In this document: piece by piece, positions 1 through 12,030 of the stretch | Layout: every line of letters starts with the position of its first letter | How positions within the stretch are numbered: the first letter of the stretch is position 1 | Source: Coriolopsis trogii | Lineage: Eukaryota > Basidiomycota > Agaricomycetes > Polyporales > Polyporaceae | DNA: 64,000 bases | Assembly: GCA_020543525.1 (NCBI GenBank) | Contig: JAHYIO010000023.1 | Coordinates: forward strand, 1,550,001-1,614,000 | Direction of reading: 5' to 3' | Translations under genes and position numbers: made by a program | Notes under the pieces: model-generated | Seen by the model: only the letters and a program-made list of their open reading frames with translations | Databases searched by the model: none | What the model was told of the DNA's origin: nothing

Positions 1-633
1 GACTGGACCGCTGTCTATCGTGCACGGCAGGAGCCCGCAGCGGCGGACAAGACGAACTACTTCCGTGTCGAGACGATACGGGCGTCTGGCGGCGTTGTCT
101 ATGTCACTCCCGAGGCGTTCTTCAGTGCTCTGAAGACGACGCTCTTACGACACAAGCTCCGTAGAGCGGAGGGCGACGGCCAGGTCATGCAGTTCTATGG
201 GGCGTACTCGATCGTGGCGCAGCCCAGGATTCAAGCCAGGGCGCGCATGGAGAAGGTGACGAAACGGATGTGCGAGATCGGGCTCAAGTGAGTATCGCAG
301 ACAGCTTTCATGCTGTCCTTCTCTGCATGCGTTGACCGCACGTTCACATCTCTTCGCAGGATTGACAGCGACCGTCGGCTACATACCCGTTACACGTATA
401 CCATAGAAGGCGAGCTCAAAGCGATAGACAACGTGTTCAAATACCCGTGCTCGTGCGAAGGTACCACTCTGCCGCCAGAAGTCTTTGTCCAGCGTAGCCA
501 TAAGGGGCGTCTGCCTGACAAGACGTGCGCTGGCTCATGTGGCGGAACAATCCTGCTCCGTATCGGAGATGACGACGCTCTTGAGGCGTATGGTATCAGC
601 GGACAGATAATAATTGTGGACTTCCTACACTAA
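1..633 (+). CDS. Unknown protein, C-terminal part (5' end outside window)
   Basis: The frame is open from base 1 to 287, an intron runs 288-359 (GTGAGT...GCAG), and the last exon is 360-633 ending in TAA. The junction joins AA|G, so the frame is kept. About 187 residues are visible. I do not recognise the family. The last exon contains a C-x-C pair (PCSCEG) and a C-x3-C pair (TCAGSC) about 30 residues apart, which could be a four-cysteine metal site; that is inference. The upstream part is charged and looks alpha-helical (a run rich in R, K, M and E around ARARMEKVTKR). It converges on the isocitrate lyase gene. Product type stays open. Confidence 0.6.
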
Positions 634-1207
634 CTGTGTTGGTCGCGGACTGTGCTGTTATATTGCGCGTATTCTCTAATGCTTCGTACGATATCCCCGA
701 ACCTTTAGCGTTCCATAACCTCGTATGTATACGACTAAGCTTTCTATACAGCATGCCTGCCTTCAATAACCAATTGTGCGCATTCGCAGGCATCGGCCCG
801 CAAGGGCTATAACCCTGTTCACCGATAGGAGGTGCGAGATAAACGTATGACTCTACAATTCGGAGACAAGACCTCATGACGTCCCTGCCCGTCGAAAGGA
901 CGAATCCAGTCACTACATAGTTGCAGCTCACCACAACCTTCCCACCGAGAACCTCAGTGGACATGCGGCTTGGCCTTGTGGAGATCGCGCATCATCGCGC
1001 ATCTTGTAGAATCTGTACTATCGTGGCTTCCCGTTTCCCCATCCGATCAAGTAAGGCTTGAGTGATTCATTGATTTAGAGCGAACGCGGGCATCGATAGG
1101 AAGCTTCATTGATTAATTGATAATATCTCAATGCAGGATAGAAATACAAGACTACAAGACCCAAACCAAAAACGTCCATCCACTAATCCATATATCAATG
1201 GGACCGC
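634..1207. other. Intergenic region between convergent genes
   Basis: This holds the 3' flanks of the left-edge gene and of isocitrate lyase. Short frames exist but none has splice-consistent or family support. I see no RNA gene or repeat. The right part (about 1070-1200) is AT-rich and probably includes the isocitrate lyase 3' UTR. Confidence 0.5.
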
Positions 1208-2999
1208 TCACAGCTTAGACTTGAACTGGTCCTCCGTCACACCCTTGCCCATCGCTGCCGTCGACGACACACCGCCCGTTACGGTCTTCATGAGGTTGTC
1301 CATGTAGTCCGCTCCACTCCATTTCTGGTGCGTGAGCACGTCACAGCCGATCTCACGCTCGCGCCGCTGGACGAGCTCGACGTAGGCCTTCATGCCCTCC
1401 GTCGCGTAGGCGCGAGCGAACAGGTCGCTGATATAAGCGTTCGAATGCAGACCACCGAGCTACAAGCAAAGTCAGCCATCTGCGACGACACACATCTCAT
1501 AGAGACGTACCGTGATGAACTGCCAGACGAAGCCGAGCTTGCCAAGCTCCCACACGTACGACTTCATGTCGTCCGTGTTGAGCCCGGCCGCCTCCCAGTT
1601 GAACGACGGGCTGAGGTTGTACGCGAGCCACTGCTCGGGGTACACGGCGTGCACGCCCTCGGCAAACTCCTTCGCCTGCGCCAGGATCGGCTTCTTCGTC
1701 TCCATCCAGAGCAGGTCCGAGTACGGCGCGAACGCGATAGCGCGGTTAATCGCGCACTGCGTCCCACCCTGGTAGCGGTAGAAGCCCTCCCGTGTCCGCG
1801 GCGCGTCCCAGTCCCAGAACGGCACCTTCCGGAGTCCGAACTCCTTCTGCGCGATAGAGACGGCGGTGGGCCATGACACGTGCGCGATCCGTGCAGCGAA
1901 CTTCTCAAGAGTCGCAGGGGACGCGCCTTGCGAACGCAGTGCGTTGGCGAGAGTTGTCGAGAAGAGCTGAACATTTGCAGCGGCCATCCACTTCTCCTCG
2001 ACGTCCTCCAATGCAGCGCCCGTCTTGCCCGCTCGCTCGGCCTCGTTCAGCTCAGTGTTGAGCGGTCGGAGGTCTGGGTTCGTCGAGCCGAGGATGAAAG
2101 GGTGGTCACGCTCGTCGACGTTGGTCGTGATGAGCGTCGCGGCCTCAGAGTCTGTACGAGCGATGACGAGGTTGTGCACGCCCATGATGTCGAACTGGAG
2201 GCGGATCGCGACAAGACGGTTGATGTGCTCCTGTATAGGAACGAGCACTTTGCCCGCCATATGCCCGCACTTCTTCGTCCCGGGCGCCTGATCCTCGATG
2301 TGAATACCGGCGGCACCCTTCTCGACGAACATCTTCGCGAGCTTCATCGTTGCTGTCAACCCGCCATGGCCGGTGTCTGCGTCGGCGATGATAGGGCGGA
2401 GGTAGTCGATGACGGGCGTCTCCGCGAGCTCCTTTTCGGACATGCGTGACCGTGCCTCACGCTGCTTGCGATCGTGGAAGAGCTGGGCCATGAACAGGTG
2501 TTCTACCTTGTTTGGTACGGTGTTCGACGGATAGTCTGCAAGATCGGGCCCAGGCTCGTTTGTGCTCGAGGCCGTGCTCGACGACTGCCAGCCGGACACG
2601 TAGACCGTCTCGAGGTACTTGGCCATCTGTGTGATCTGCACGGGGTCAAGTCTGTGGAGCGGCCCTTAGCGATGCGATCACGGCAGCAAGAATGAAGAGC
2701 ACGCACGCGCCGTAGGTATGTGAGGGGGTGCCATTCTTGTACCGTTCCGAGAGGATGCGGAAGAGCTTCTTGGCCTGCACGTCAGAGGGGTAGGAGATGG
2801 GGAGAGTTCCACGCTTCGACACGACGTCCGCGGCAGTGTACGGCCTCTTGGTCTTCCAGAAGCGGGGGTCCTAGCGATACGACGCACGCGACCGCAAACG
2901 CGTCAGCGGGCTTCTGAACGTCCCAAACGGCACGCGTACCTTGAAGAACTGTTCGGTCTGTGCGACCTCAGTCTGGAATAGCTGGCGCTCGCTGGACAT
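1208..2999 (-). CDS. icl1: Isocitrate lyase
   Basis: Cleaves isocitrate to glyoxylate and succinate, the first glyoxylate-bypass step, used for growth on C2 compounds and fatty acids. In wood-rot fungi it also feeds oxalate production (known from the family). Exons on the minus strand: 2999-2940, 2870-2707, 2651-1511, 1459-1208. All junctions keep frame and give 538 residues, a normal fungal length. The catalytic signature KKCGH lies near residues 201-205 with the nucleophile at Cys203. Metal-site and substrate motifs such as ADADTGHGG and HIEDQ are present. The start MSSERQLF is the first ATG of a 20-codon first exon. The protein ends FKSKL. That is not a clear SKL-type peroxisomal signal at the very C-terminus, although the last three residues are SKL by spelling (K-S-K-L), so peroxisomal or glyoxysomal import is possible. 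Confidence 0.96.
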
Positions 3000-3580
3000 G
3001 GTCAAAACGCGAAGAGACGGTGCGGAATGGGTGAGGAAGGATGTGGGGGGCGGTCAGAGAGAGAAAGGCGAGTGCGCGAGGGGGTTTTGTGGGGATCGGA
3101 AAGGCTTTCCATGTTCATTTGAAGGTCTGGAGGAGGGCACCGATCGCATTCATGCGCCCGTCACAGAACGCCGGCACATGTGATTGGAGACCGCCACTCC
3201 CGGCCCTAGCCGCCCATGGAGCCCCGCCCAGACGCTCGGGCCCCCGTCCTTCGTCCCCCGCACCCCGCGTCGGCCGAAGCGGGACCGAAGGACACAGAAC
3301 GTGTGTATGAGACTCTGTCAAACACAGTGAGAGCACGCACCGCGTATACGCTCTAACACCCATAACGACACCCGCGAGTGCGGCTGTACCGACCATTCTC
3401 CCGCGTTCGTGCACGCTTACACCCGTCAGTCGGAGGTTGGGTGGCAAGCGCGGGTCCACGATGAACGGACGTCGACTGATGACGTCGCATAGGCATGGCA
3501 TAAGACATTTCGACATCAAGATGGACATGTGAGTGGTCACAGAGTCACCACAGACCCAGCACGCGCCATGTGTTTGATTC
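3000..3580. promoter_or_regulatory. Upstream region of isocitrate lyase
   Basis: 580 bp between the ALG7 stop and the isocitrate lyase start, both on the minus strand. Read on the minus strand, the last 120 bases before the ATG are pyrimidine-rich, typical of a fungal 5' leader. No specific binding site is claimed. Confidence 0.45.
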
Positions 3581-5513
3581 CTATCGTCTGTTTCCATCAT
3601 ACACGAGTCCCGCGAGGCCATACCTAACGAAGAACGCCAGCACGCTTCCGCAAACCTACAAAGGGGGGTCAGCGCGCCAAGAAAGGAGAGTTTCCAGGTT
3701 CCAGCTCTCGGAAACCGTTCCGCCACCACAGCCACGCACGACGCTTCTGACGGAACGCTTCCCAAGCGCCACCCTGAATACGTCCGCTTCGTGCCCGAAA
3801 ATAAACTCACCTGCGTCGCAATCAGCACTCGCGTGAGACGGTCCTCCCTCATCGGCCCAAATCGGAGCAGGAACACGTTCAGAATGGTCAAGTTCGTGGT
3901 CGAGACAATCTCTCCTGTCTTCTCATCAACCTCGAGCTGCACGAGGCCAAACGCGGAAAACACTCGGAGCACAAGCGTCGCTAGCAATGATGGGCGCTTG
4001 TCTTTGAACTCGGCTCGCGAGGGATGGAGAAGTTGCGTCTCCGCCTCGAACCTGCGTAGCGCCGCGGGGACAGCCAATAGTCAGCGTCGGAATGGGCGGA
4101 ACAGGCGGTACCCCACGGGGAAAGCGGTGGATTCGGAGCCAAGAGAATACCCACCTCGGAACGCGGTGTCGGGGACAAGGGACCAGACCAAATAACTGCG
4201 GACATGATAAGACGAAATTGAAAATCTGGGGCAGGAAAAACAACAGCAATGTCTTCGAGTAGTGCGCCTGGATCCCGACGACGGCGAACGCCATGCCTGT
4301 TACGTAGCACAGCGTATCACCGGGAAATGCACGGGCGGGATACCTGTTTGTCCCAAACATTCAAGACGGTAATTTCGACCGTGATTGGAGGGCGCTACGC
4401 ACCAGTTATGGTACATGAAACCCAGACACACTCCCAGCAGCGGCATCATCAAGTACAGACTGAATAGATGCCGTTCCACCAAAATCTTACTTCCGTAGGC
4501 CATTCCAGCACTCCACACGCCTCCGACTTTGAGACCATCGGTCACATGCAAAGGGAGGGGAATGCGGAAACCGAAGGGCCAAGGCAAGAAGAGAAGGTCG
4601 TTGAGGATGACTGAGATGGCAATTATGACGGCCTGTGAGACCTCTGAGCCGTTGATGCCTGCAAGGATGTTGATGCTGTTTGTGCAAAACGTCGATAGGA
4701 GGGACATGTACAGGTAGTACAGAGGACCTATACCAGTAACTTAGAATTTTGGAAAGTACGTCATAGGAGACGTCGATACGTACCAATGTTGAGGAGTGTC
4801 CCAAGAAGCCATCGCAACGGAATGGGGACCACGATGTCAGTCGCTCCGCGCTCTGAGTAGTAGACAATGAGAAGTGGGATGGATGCGATGATGGGAATCG
4901 GTAGTTTGTGCCGCCATCGTATATCAAAGACATCGTCTAGGAATCCCAGCATGGTGGCCATCAGGAGGGAGAGTAGTGACGAGAGATATACTGCTAGCTT
5001 GCGACGTGATTTGAGTGGATGTGCAACTGATACATGGGACACACTTACTTGGTGATGAGGAAACTCATTGACGATTAGTCCTTCCCGAGCTCTCTGCGCG
5101 GTTTCATGGTGGTTGTTGATGGATTCGGTGAACGCGTATGGGATAAATAGGATGAGAAGTACGATGTATATTGAAGCACAGATAAGCCCTTGGCTCTCTG
5201 GACTACACAGACAGTATAAACAAGCTGCTATATGCACATCATCAGCGGCTACAACTCACATGGGTGTATCATACGTCTTCAGCAGATCTCTCCCCTTCAG
5301 ATTTGCTTGAATGAACGTTTGGCCGAGCGCAGGCACCAAGTAAAGAGCGCCCAAGAAAGCGAGCAGAGAGAAGCCTACGCAAGCGTGCAATGCGGGTAAT
5401 GGCGGGGCAGGATCAAGCAATGGTCGCAAGAGGAACCAAGCCGCGGTAGGAATCAGTGTGACCAACAGGACCCTTGGTAATGGCCGTGGCTTCAGAGTCC
5501 GTTCTTGAGCCAT
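3581..5513 (-). CDS. ALG7: UDP-GlcNAc:dolichyl-phosphate GlcNAc-1-phosphotransferase
   Basis: Transfers GlcNAc-1-phosphate to dolichyl phosphate at the ER membrane, the first committed step of N-glycan assembly and the tunicamycin target (family knowledge). Exons: 5513-5260, 5202-5049, 4997-4784, 4727-4403, 4343-4155, 4051-3811, 3655-3581; 483 residues. Visible motifs are the Asp pair in [31 protein letters not shown], and the C-terminal [19 protein letters not shown]. The protein is strongly hydrophobic with many membrane segments. Intron 2 uses an AAG acceptor, the only choice that keeps frame. The last exon is only 75 nt (ending [17 protein letters not shown]) after a 155-nt intron; reading through that intron gives an unrelated tail and was not accepted. 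It diverges from the F-box gene, with a shared 332-bp promoter. Confidence 0.95.
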
Positions 5514-5845
5514 CTTGGGGTGTGCCTGTGTCGCCTGCACTCGCTCAGAACCAAACGGTGAGAAAAAAATGAGTTCCAAACGCAGTGCGACGGTCAGATA
5601 TGGGGCTGCAGGGTATAGGGAGAAGGAGGATGCATTGCCGTTCGTTGCCAGCGTCGAGCAAACGTTGCCGAAGTTGGAAGACGCTGGCAAGACGTGTCCC
5701 CCTGGGACGCGCATCACGTGTCGTCCATACGCGGTGAGCGTCTCAGCGACGCGTCTCCTTGGCCGCATCACGACTCAGTACTCAGTCTCAACTGAAACCT
5801 CGTGTCCACCGGGCATCTCCTCCACGGACAGGTTGCTATACGGCC
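5514..5845. promoter_or_regulatory. Bidirectional promoter between ALG7 and F-box gene
   Basis: 332 bp between two divergent start codons. Both flanking reading frames stay open into this interval for some distance, so the exact starts could lie slightly upstream. No motif is claimed. Confidence 0.45.
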
Positions 5846-7736
5846 ATGGATGCCACGGACCTTGTGCGACAGAACGTGCATCTCAGGGAACTCAACGACG
5901 CATTGAGGGAAAGTAATGCCGCCCTCAAAGAAGCCAACACTGCATTGCGGGAGCTTGTCGACTCATTGCAGAACGAGCGTGCGAGGCTCACGGAAGAAAT
6001 TGCGCTTATATCGGAGAAAAACACTGGAAGGAATGATGAGGTAAGAAGATTCCGCATTGCACGTGCTTCTCCACATGTCCTAATAGTAACAATGTCGAAC
6101 GAAGAGACCGACCACAATTGCCGCAAACTCGGGTCTCAGCGTGCTCCCTCCAGAAGTACTCCTACGTGTATTTGAGGCGACCATCCCACCTCCCGAGTTG
6201 TGCGACTATTCGCTGGCCGCTGGACCCCGTAGCCCGTGCGTAGTCTCTCAAAGCACCCGCAAAGTTCTCGCCCTTGTCTGCAGGTCTTGGTACGGACCCG
6301 CCTCAGAAGCTCTGTATGCGGATATTACCCTACATCGCATAGGACAAATTTGCGCCCTCGCACGAACGCTCCGCGCCGCCTCTTCTATCTACGCCAGAGA
6401 TCCACGAAGCCTCATCAAACGCGTTCGCTTTGTCTCCTGTGTCACCATTGCAGCATGTCAGGACACGGTCGAGAAGGATGTTGCATACATCCTTCGCGAG
6501 TGTACCTCACTTGTCTCATTTACTTTTCTTCCACGTGGGACGTATACAGACTTACACGTACCCTCTGAGGATCCGGCCGACTTAGAACGATGGCAAAACT
6601 TGTTTTGCCTATGGGATCCAAATAATCAGCCGGGTTCACCAGGAGAGGCCCTTCTGAACCGTTGCGCGACAGGCCTCCAGCGACTCGAGTTCAATTGCGA
6701 CTCGGAGGTGCTGTCAGGCCACAACATCGTACTCATCCATCAGTTGTTATTCGTCCAGACCGATCTGACTGTGCTCATCCTCGGGCGTACCGAGTTGCCC
6801 CTCCTGTGGAGGCGTTTCCTCGGCGACGCGCTACCAATCCATCTGTCATATCTCACCGAACTGCAAATGGAGGGGGATTGCGCAGGCTTCGCTGCGTACA
6901 TCTGCGAGATGTGGTGCATGCCTGTCCTCGAACGTCTCACCCTTCTCAATTGCTCTTCGTACCCCGACACGGTGTTGATTGCGTTCGGTTCCAAACTTAA
7001 ATATCTGTCCCTCGGTACCTCCTGGCTCCACACACCTCTTCCCCTTGACAGTGCCTTCACGGATCTCGGCCACCACTGTCCCGATCTCGAACATCTCGTC
7101 CTCCCTCACCTTCCTTTCCCAAACCCTTATTGCATGCTCAACATCCCAACCCTGCTCTATCTGGACGTATGGAGCCCCTGTCAGATAATCCGGCGACGGC
7201 TCACCGAGTTCATGCGCGGTATGGCTCAGGAGAGCGGGGTGCCTTCCCTCCGACGAGTCCGGATGCTTCCCCTGGACGTGGCTCATGTATTGCCCCCTCG
7301 TGCCCCACTCATCTGCCATCCCGAAGCCGTCCGCGACGACGCGGAGCTGGACGACATGCCCATCTGGGCTTTTCCGCGAGCACGCATGTTGCAGACGTCG
7401 TGGGCGCTCCTGCACGACTCTAGCCTGCATGCGGGGCGACCCTGGGCCGCGGACGACGCGTGGGTTGATGATTCGAGTGATTCAGAATGGACTCCATCGG
7501 TGAAGGAAGAGGAAGACGACACGGAGGACGACACATCCTGGATTTCTGGCACGGACTCCGACGACACGAACGATGGAGATGGTCCAGTTGCTGACCATCG
7601 TAGTTCCTCAGAGGAACCCGCCGAGGACCAGGAAGATTTGTGGGGAGAGGAGTACCCCGAGATCCTTGACCGCGATGCCATACTTGAACGATTTCATGCT
7701 AGCCAGCGAGAGGATTTCTTATTTGATGACGACTGA
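5846..7736 (+). CDS. F-box protein with leucine-rich coiled coil and acidic tail
   Basis: Probable substrate adaptor of an SCF ubiquitin ligase. Exon 1 is 5846-6040 (65 codons) and encodes a regular heptad-like helix rich in Leu, Asn, Glu and Arg. Intron 6041-6104 uses an AAG acceptor, forced because the alternative TAG acceptor leads straight into a stop. Exon 2 is 6105-7736; total 608 residues. The F-box begins near residue 78 (VLPPEVLLRVFEATIPP) and includes VLALVCRSWYGPASEALY. The middle has leucine-rich strand-like segments, as in the large basidiomycete F-box families. The last 130 residues are very acidic (runs such as EEEDDTEDDTSW). Substrate unknown. Confidence 0.88.
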
Positions 7737-9905
7737 AATGGTCGATAACGTCGACGTCCGCTTACCGTAACAACTACAAATACTCTTCTTGGCCGAGCTA
7801 TATGGCTGCCAATTGTGTGATCTCACATACGCCTACTCGTCTATGTAGTACCGTTTTGAGGAAACCAAGGCCCACATAGGAACACAGTGGGACACACTGC
7901 ACGAGGACCCTACGTCCAAGTTCTACCCAGCACAGACGTGACGACGCGCTTTGCGGGGGCATAGAACCCCTACCAACGCCGCTTTCGGGATGCACCCGAG
8001 CGAGTACACTTTGAGGCCTGTACGTCACGATGGACCGCTCTGTGAACTTGCGACGCAAGGACGAGTTCGTGCGCGTCGCACTTATGCAAGGATATCGCCG
8101 TCGCGTTCCTCTTCGACCAACCGGAGGGCAAGCAGACGAGGTGCATAAGGGCTACCGGAATATGCGCCGAGAAATTATCTTCCGAGCCGAATACTAATGA
8201 TATTGGACCCAAGTTGCAGAAGTGTGGCCTATGCAAGGTCAATGGGAATACTGAATAACTACTGCTAGTATGATACATGGCCGTATCGATCCGTCACCTG
8301 TCAATCTCTGTCGCACGAATGGTTCATGTTGTCGGGCACTCGGGGTGTTGGAGCCGTGAACGCATGTATTCATCGTAAATATGAGGATTTCTTCCACTAC
8401 CACGTACATACAACCAATAAATCCAGTTGATGTGTCGTCCGTGCAGGGCAGCTGGAGCCAATCATGTACCAAGACCACCGATCACTTCCGCGTCAACACC
8501 CAAGTATACACGCACACAAAGACAGAGTCGACCGATCTCACGAGCCTATGAGCGCTGTGATGTGAGATCCGCCGACAACGTCAGTCCGGTCCATTGAGAT
8601 GGGTTGGTGTGCGTGGGTGCGAGGAAGCTGGAGAAGACCATTTGATCACTCGTACATCATACAAACTGGAAGAAGACTCACCATTGGTCACGTTGTCGAG
8701 TGCGACCGATCCTTCTTGTCTGGATACGGTGAGCGAACCGACAACACAGGATGACTGCATGAGACGGGATCGCCTTCAGTTCAAGTTGCGATCCTAGGGG
8801 AGTGTCTATCAGAAAACCCACCTAGGTTACGTTGCCGCAAGCGACCCGATCCTCGTTGAGCGGATACAGTAGGCGGTACGGCAACGGCTGATGATATTGA
8901 GAGTCGATACGGAGACTGCGCGCAGTCGAGTTCTCCGTGCACCAAATTAGCGAGGGGAGCAGATATGGGGAGCACTCGAAGACAGCTTCCATGGCTCCAA
9001 GTTATCGGAATAGGGAGCGAACCAAATGCTCAGGGCGATGGTCGCTTGCATTGAGCCGGGTGAGGAGCGTAGGGAGGTCGAAGCCGCCGTCGATATGTCG
9101 GACACTAAGCGACCGCGACAGGTCGAAGAGGGGCGCTTGCTGAAGGTGGTCACAGCGATTCCGGGAGATGCCAATGTCGGCAGGCGATTAGCCTTGAGCA
9201 CATGCTAATTGCAACAGGAAACCAGCGTATGGCAAACTGGTGTTAGCGCAGTGAGTGTACTTGCGCGCCAGGATGAGCGGATGAAACAGGCAGACTCGAG
9301 AAGTCTGCTGTAAGTGGCAAGCTTGAGTTGCCGGGAGGTGGGCGATAGCGGATGAACCTCATCTCAGTCGAAGAGGAGTAAAGAGGCGATGTCAAGCAAA
9401 GGTTGAGTGCGCGAGTCGCCACTGACGAAGATCCGATCCTTGAAGTAGTCGAGCTTCGTCACTAGGGAAAAGAACGTGGGTTTTCCTCGGGGTGTCCGAG
9501 GATAGGTTGTGAGATAGGGTGGAGGTGAAACTACACGCGTCTGTTGACACGCGAGGGTCGAAGGGGAGGAAGTGGGTATATGCGGTACTAGGGAGTGGGA
9601 GGAGGAAAGGGCATAAGTCGGAAGGTAGGGAAATTAGGTTAGGAGTGCGGGATTAGTGGTATAAGGGAGTTTCGGGGAGTAGCAGCTCATAGATGGTGCA
9701 AAGAATGTCTTCGGAGTGGTTCCTAGTAGTTGAGGCGTTTCCATGTGTAGTTGGTTTCTTCTATGTAGTGATCTAGCCGAGATTGTATGCAGATGAAGCG
9801 GTAGATTCGAGTCGTCGAGATGGTGATAAGATGGTCGGCCGAGGCCTATATTGTCCGTAAAAGATCATCTTGCAAGTTGTCGTCTTGGAAGTCGACATGA
9901 GTCCT
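7737..9905. other. 2.2-kb gene-poor region with decayed duplicated segment
   Basis: Only short frames, without credible starts or splice-linked neighbours. It contains a diverged direct duplication (8686-8770 and 8825-8912, separate entry). On the minus strand, copy 1 reads as a short open segment with protein-like content, while copy 2 has a stop. This suggests remnants of a lost gene, but the family is not recognisable. Confidence 0.4.
8686..8912. repeat. Diverged direct duplication, about 139-bp period
   Basis: Bases 8686-8770 and 8825-8912 align by eye over about 85 bases with small gaps, sharing blocks such as ACGTTG, GCGACC, GATCCT and GGATAC in the same order and spacing. I estimate roughly 70 percent identity; this was not computed. 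It looks like an old tandem copy of an exon-sized unit. Confidence 0.55.
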
Positions 9906-12030
9906 TCACTCGTCGTCCGAGAACGCGCCGGGGACAGTGGTGTACTTCAAGTGGGCGATCCCATCGCCGCTGTCGTTTACGTCAAAGAACGTCTCTTCCC
10001 CTTCCTCCTCGTCCTCTTCGTAGTCGTCCTCGTCTTCGTCTTCGTCATCAGAAACTCCGAAGAGGTCCCGCTGCGCCGGTGCGGAGGGTCCAGCGGTCGC
10101 GATGACAGGCTGCACGATGAAAGGATTCTCATCCGCGGTCTCGGTATCGTCGCGCTGAACGACCGCTGGGTTAGCGGCAAAGGTATGCTCGCAGAACCTC
10201 TGTGACATCTTGGCGGGGGACGGGGGAACGGGGAGGAGGGCGGCATGGATGCGAGGACGGGTAGGAGTCGCAGGGACTGGACCAACGGCTGCGAGTTGAA
10301 CGCTGAGCTCCGCGAGGAGGTTGTCGGGTTTGGCTGCGAGGCGTGCCTGCTCTCCGGTAACGGGAGGGGGAAAGGCAGGCTGAGGCTGAACTTGAGCATG
10401 TTGAAGCGGAAGTTGAGCGGGTTGCGGCTGCACTTGAACGAGTTGTTGGACTTGAGCCGGTTGCTGGACTTGAGCGGGCACAGAAAAACCGACGTCGGAG
10501 GCGTCATACCATACCTCCTCGTCATCCTCGCCCGTCATGCTAATCTCTGGAGCGACCTCCTCCTCTTCGAAGTGAGGAATACGTCCATCATCCCTCGCAG
10601 CGCACTCAAGGCGCTCAATGGCGACCTTGACTACATCGGGAGTGGTCTCCCTCCAGCTCATCAAGCTCGCCGCTGAGGACGACATGCTGATGGTGTGCAT
10701 AGAGGACGAAGGGGTGAAGTAGTTCATGTCGTCGTCCTAACAAGAGTCAACGCATCAACGAACTGCTGACTCGATGGTGCTTACGAGGGACGACTTACCT
10801 CGTCTTCAACCTCAATGGGTACCTCGAGGCCGACAGCCTGTTTCTGGTCAGCTTGTGGACGACACGGGCATTTCCAGGCCGGGCTCACCTCAAATATCTC
10901 TGCTGGAAGTCCACGCCGCAACCTCCGATGACCAGCCTCGACGAGGGAGTTGGCCTTCCCAGTAACCTTGCCAAGACGGTCACTGAAGTTGTGTGGCACG
11001 GCCAAGTGATACTCGCGTGGGGATGACCTGGACGACTTTGAACGAGCGGTCTCGAAACTCTGTAGGTACGGATCTCCGCCGTGACGAGCAGTTTTCCAGC
11101 CCCGACGCTGCGGTCCTACATTGAGGAGGATACGGCCGTCGTTGTTAGGTTTGAAGAGGCCCTTGATCCTGGTAGTGGGGAGGATGCAGCGGGGAATAAA
11201 CTGCTCCTTGCTCTGCTTGGTACGAGGGCGCGCCGGAGCGGAAACTGACTGCGTAGGCGCTATTGATGGGGTCGCAACTTGCTGGATGGGAGCCGTGAGG
11301 ACGATATCGGGGAATGCATAGACGAAGTCAGGCTGAGGGACAATGGGGATCTTCGACATGCGCTTCTTGAACGCCTTGTATTCCTGCCAAGCAGAGCGAG
11401 ATGAATATCTATGCGTAGCTCAAGATGGTAGGTATACCTTGGCAATCTTGGATTCGCGATGAACCCGTCTCCTGGGCTTGACGGGGCTGTCAAGGTTCAA
11501 CTTTGCCACGCGCTGGCGAATCTAAAGCTCGCGCTGAGAACTCGGTATAAATGAAGTACTTGAGAACATACGTCGGCATGCGCCTCGTTATCAACTTTGA
11601 ATCTCTTCGTCTGCGTCTTCGCCTTTGGCGACCGAGGTACAATGTCAGGCGCTCTGAGGGGAGGCTGCACCTTCTTCTCTTCCTCCTCGTCTTCATCGTC
11701 TAGAGCGTCGGCCTTGCGCCTGCCCGTGAATGCTCGGGGCAGACTGAAGTTGTCGACGACCTGCTCTTGACCTCCGTGGCGGCGGGGGAGAACAGCCTTC
11801 TTGCGCGGAGGCTTGTCGATACGAGAAGGGTCCGTGAGGACGGCGCGGCGGAGATTCTTGCCCTTGAGTTTGCTTGGGGCATTGATATCAACGCGCGAGA
11901 GCGGAAGCCGGGCATCCTCCACACGCGCAGGCGTGTGCGGCGGCTTCGCGGTGTGGCGATTGGCAGCCGGGCGCGCCCGCTCGGGAATGGGCGCGCCGGG
12001 AGGAGCATGGAGCTTGCTGTGGGTGTGCAT
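9906..12030 (-). CDS. Unknown 637-aa protein, basic N-terminus, Q/P-rich middle, acidic tail
   Basis: Exons: 12030-11572, 11521-11438, 11383-10889, 10843-10799, 10736-9906; all frames join and end in TGA. I do not recognise the family. The N-terminal 150 residues are basic with many Pro and Lys, likely nuclear. A block near residues 180-345 has charged, globular character. The C-terminal part has a Q/V/P-rich stretch (QVQQ, VQPQP repeats, about 10370-10480) followed by an acidic run (SDDEDEDEDD, YEEDEEEGEE). The penultimate exon is flanked by a 45-nt intron that is a multiple of three and stop-free, so retention would only add 15 residues; both forms are possible. It is divergent from the MATH-BTB gene. 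A chromatin or transcription role would be a guess. Confidence 0.8.

Noticed and set aside
1880..2449. Long plus-strand frames opposite isocitrate lyase
   Set aside because: Mirror frames of a highly conserved GC-rich enzyme gene, Arg-rich and without family features.
3115..4077. A 320-codon minus-strand frame covering the ALG7 3' end
   Set aside because: It runs through the 155-nt last intron and past the true stop. The spliced version restores the conserved C-terminal membrane helix, the frame does not.
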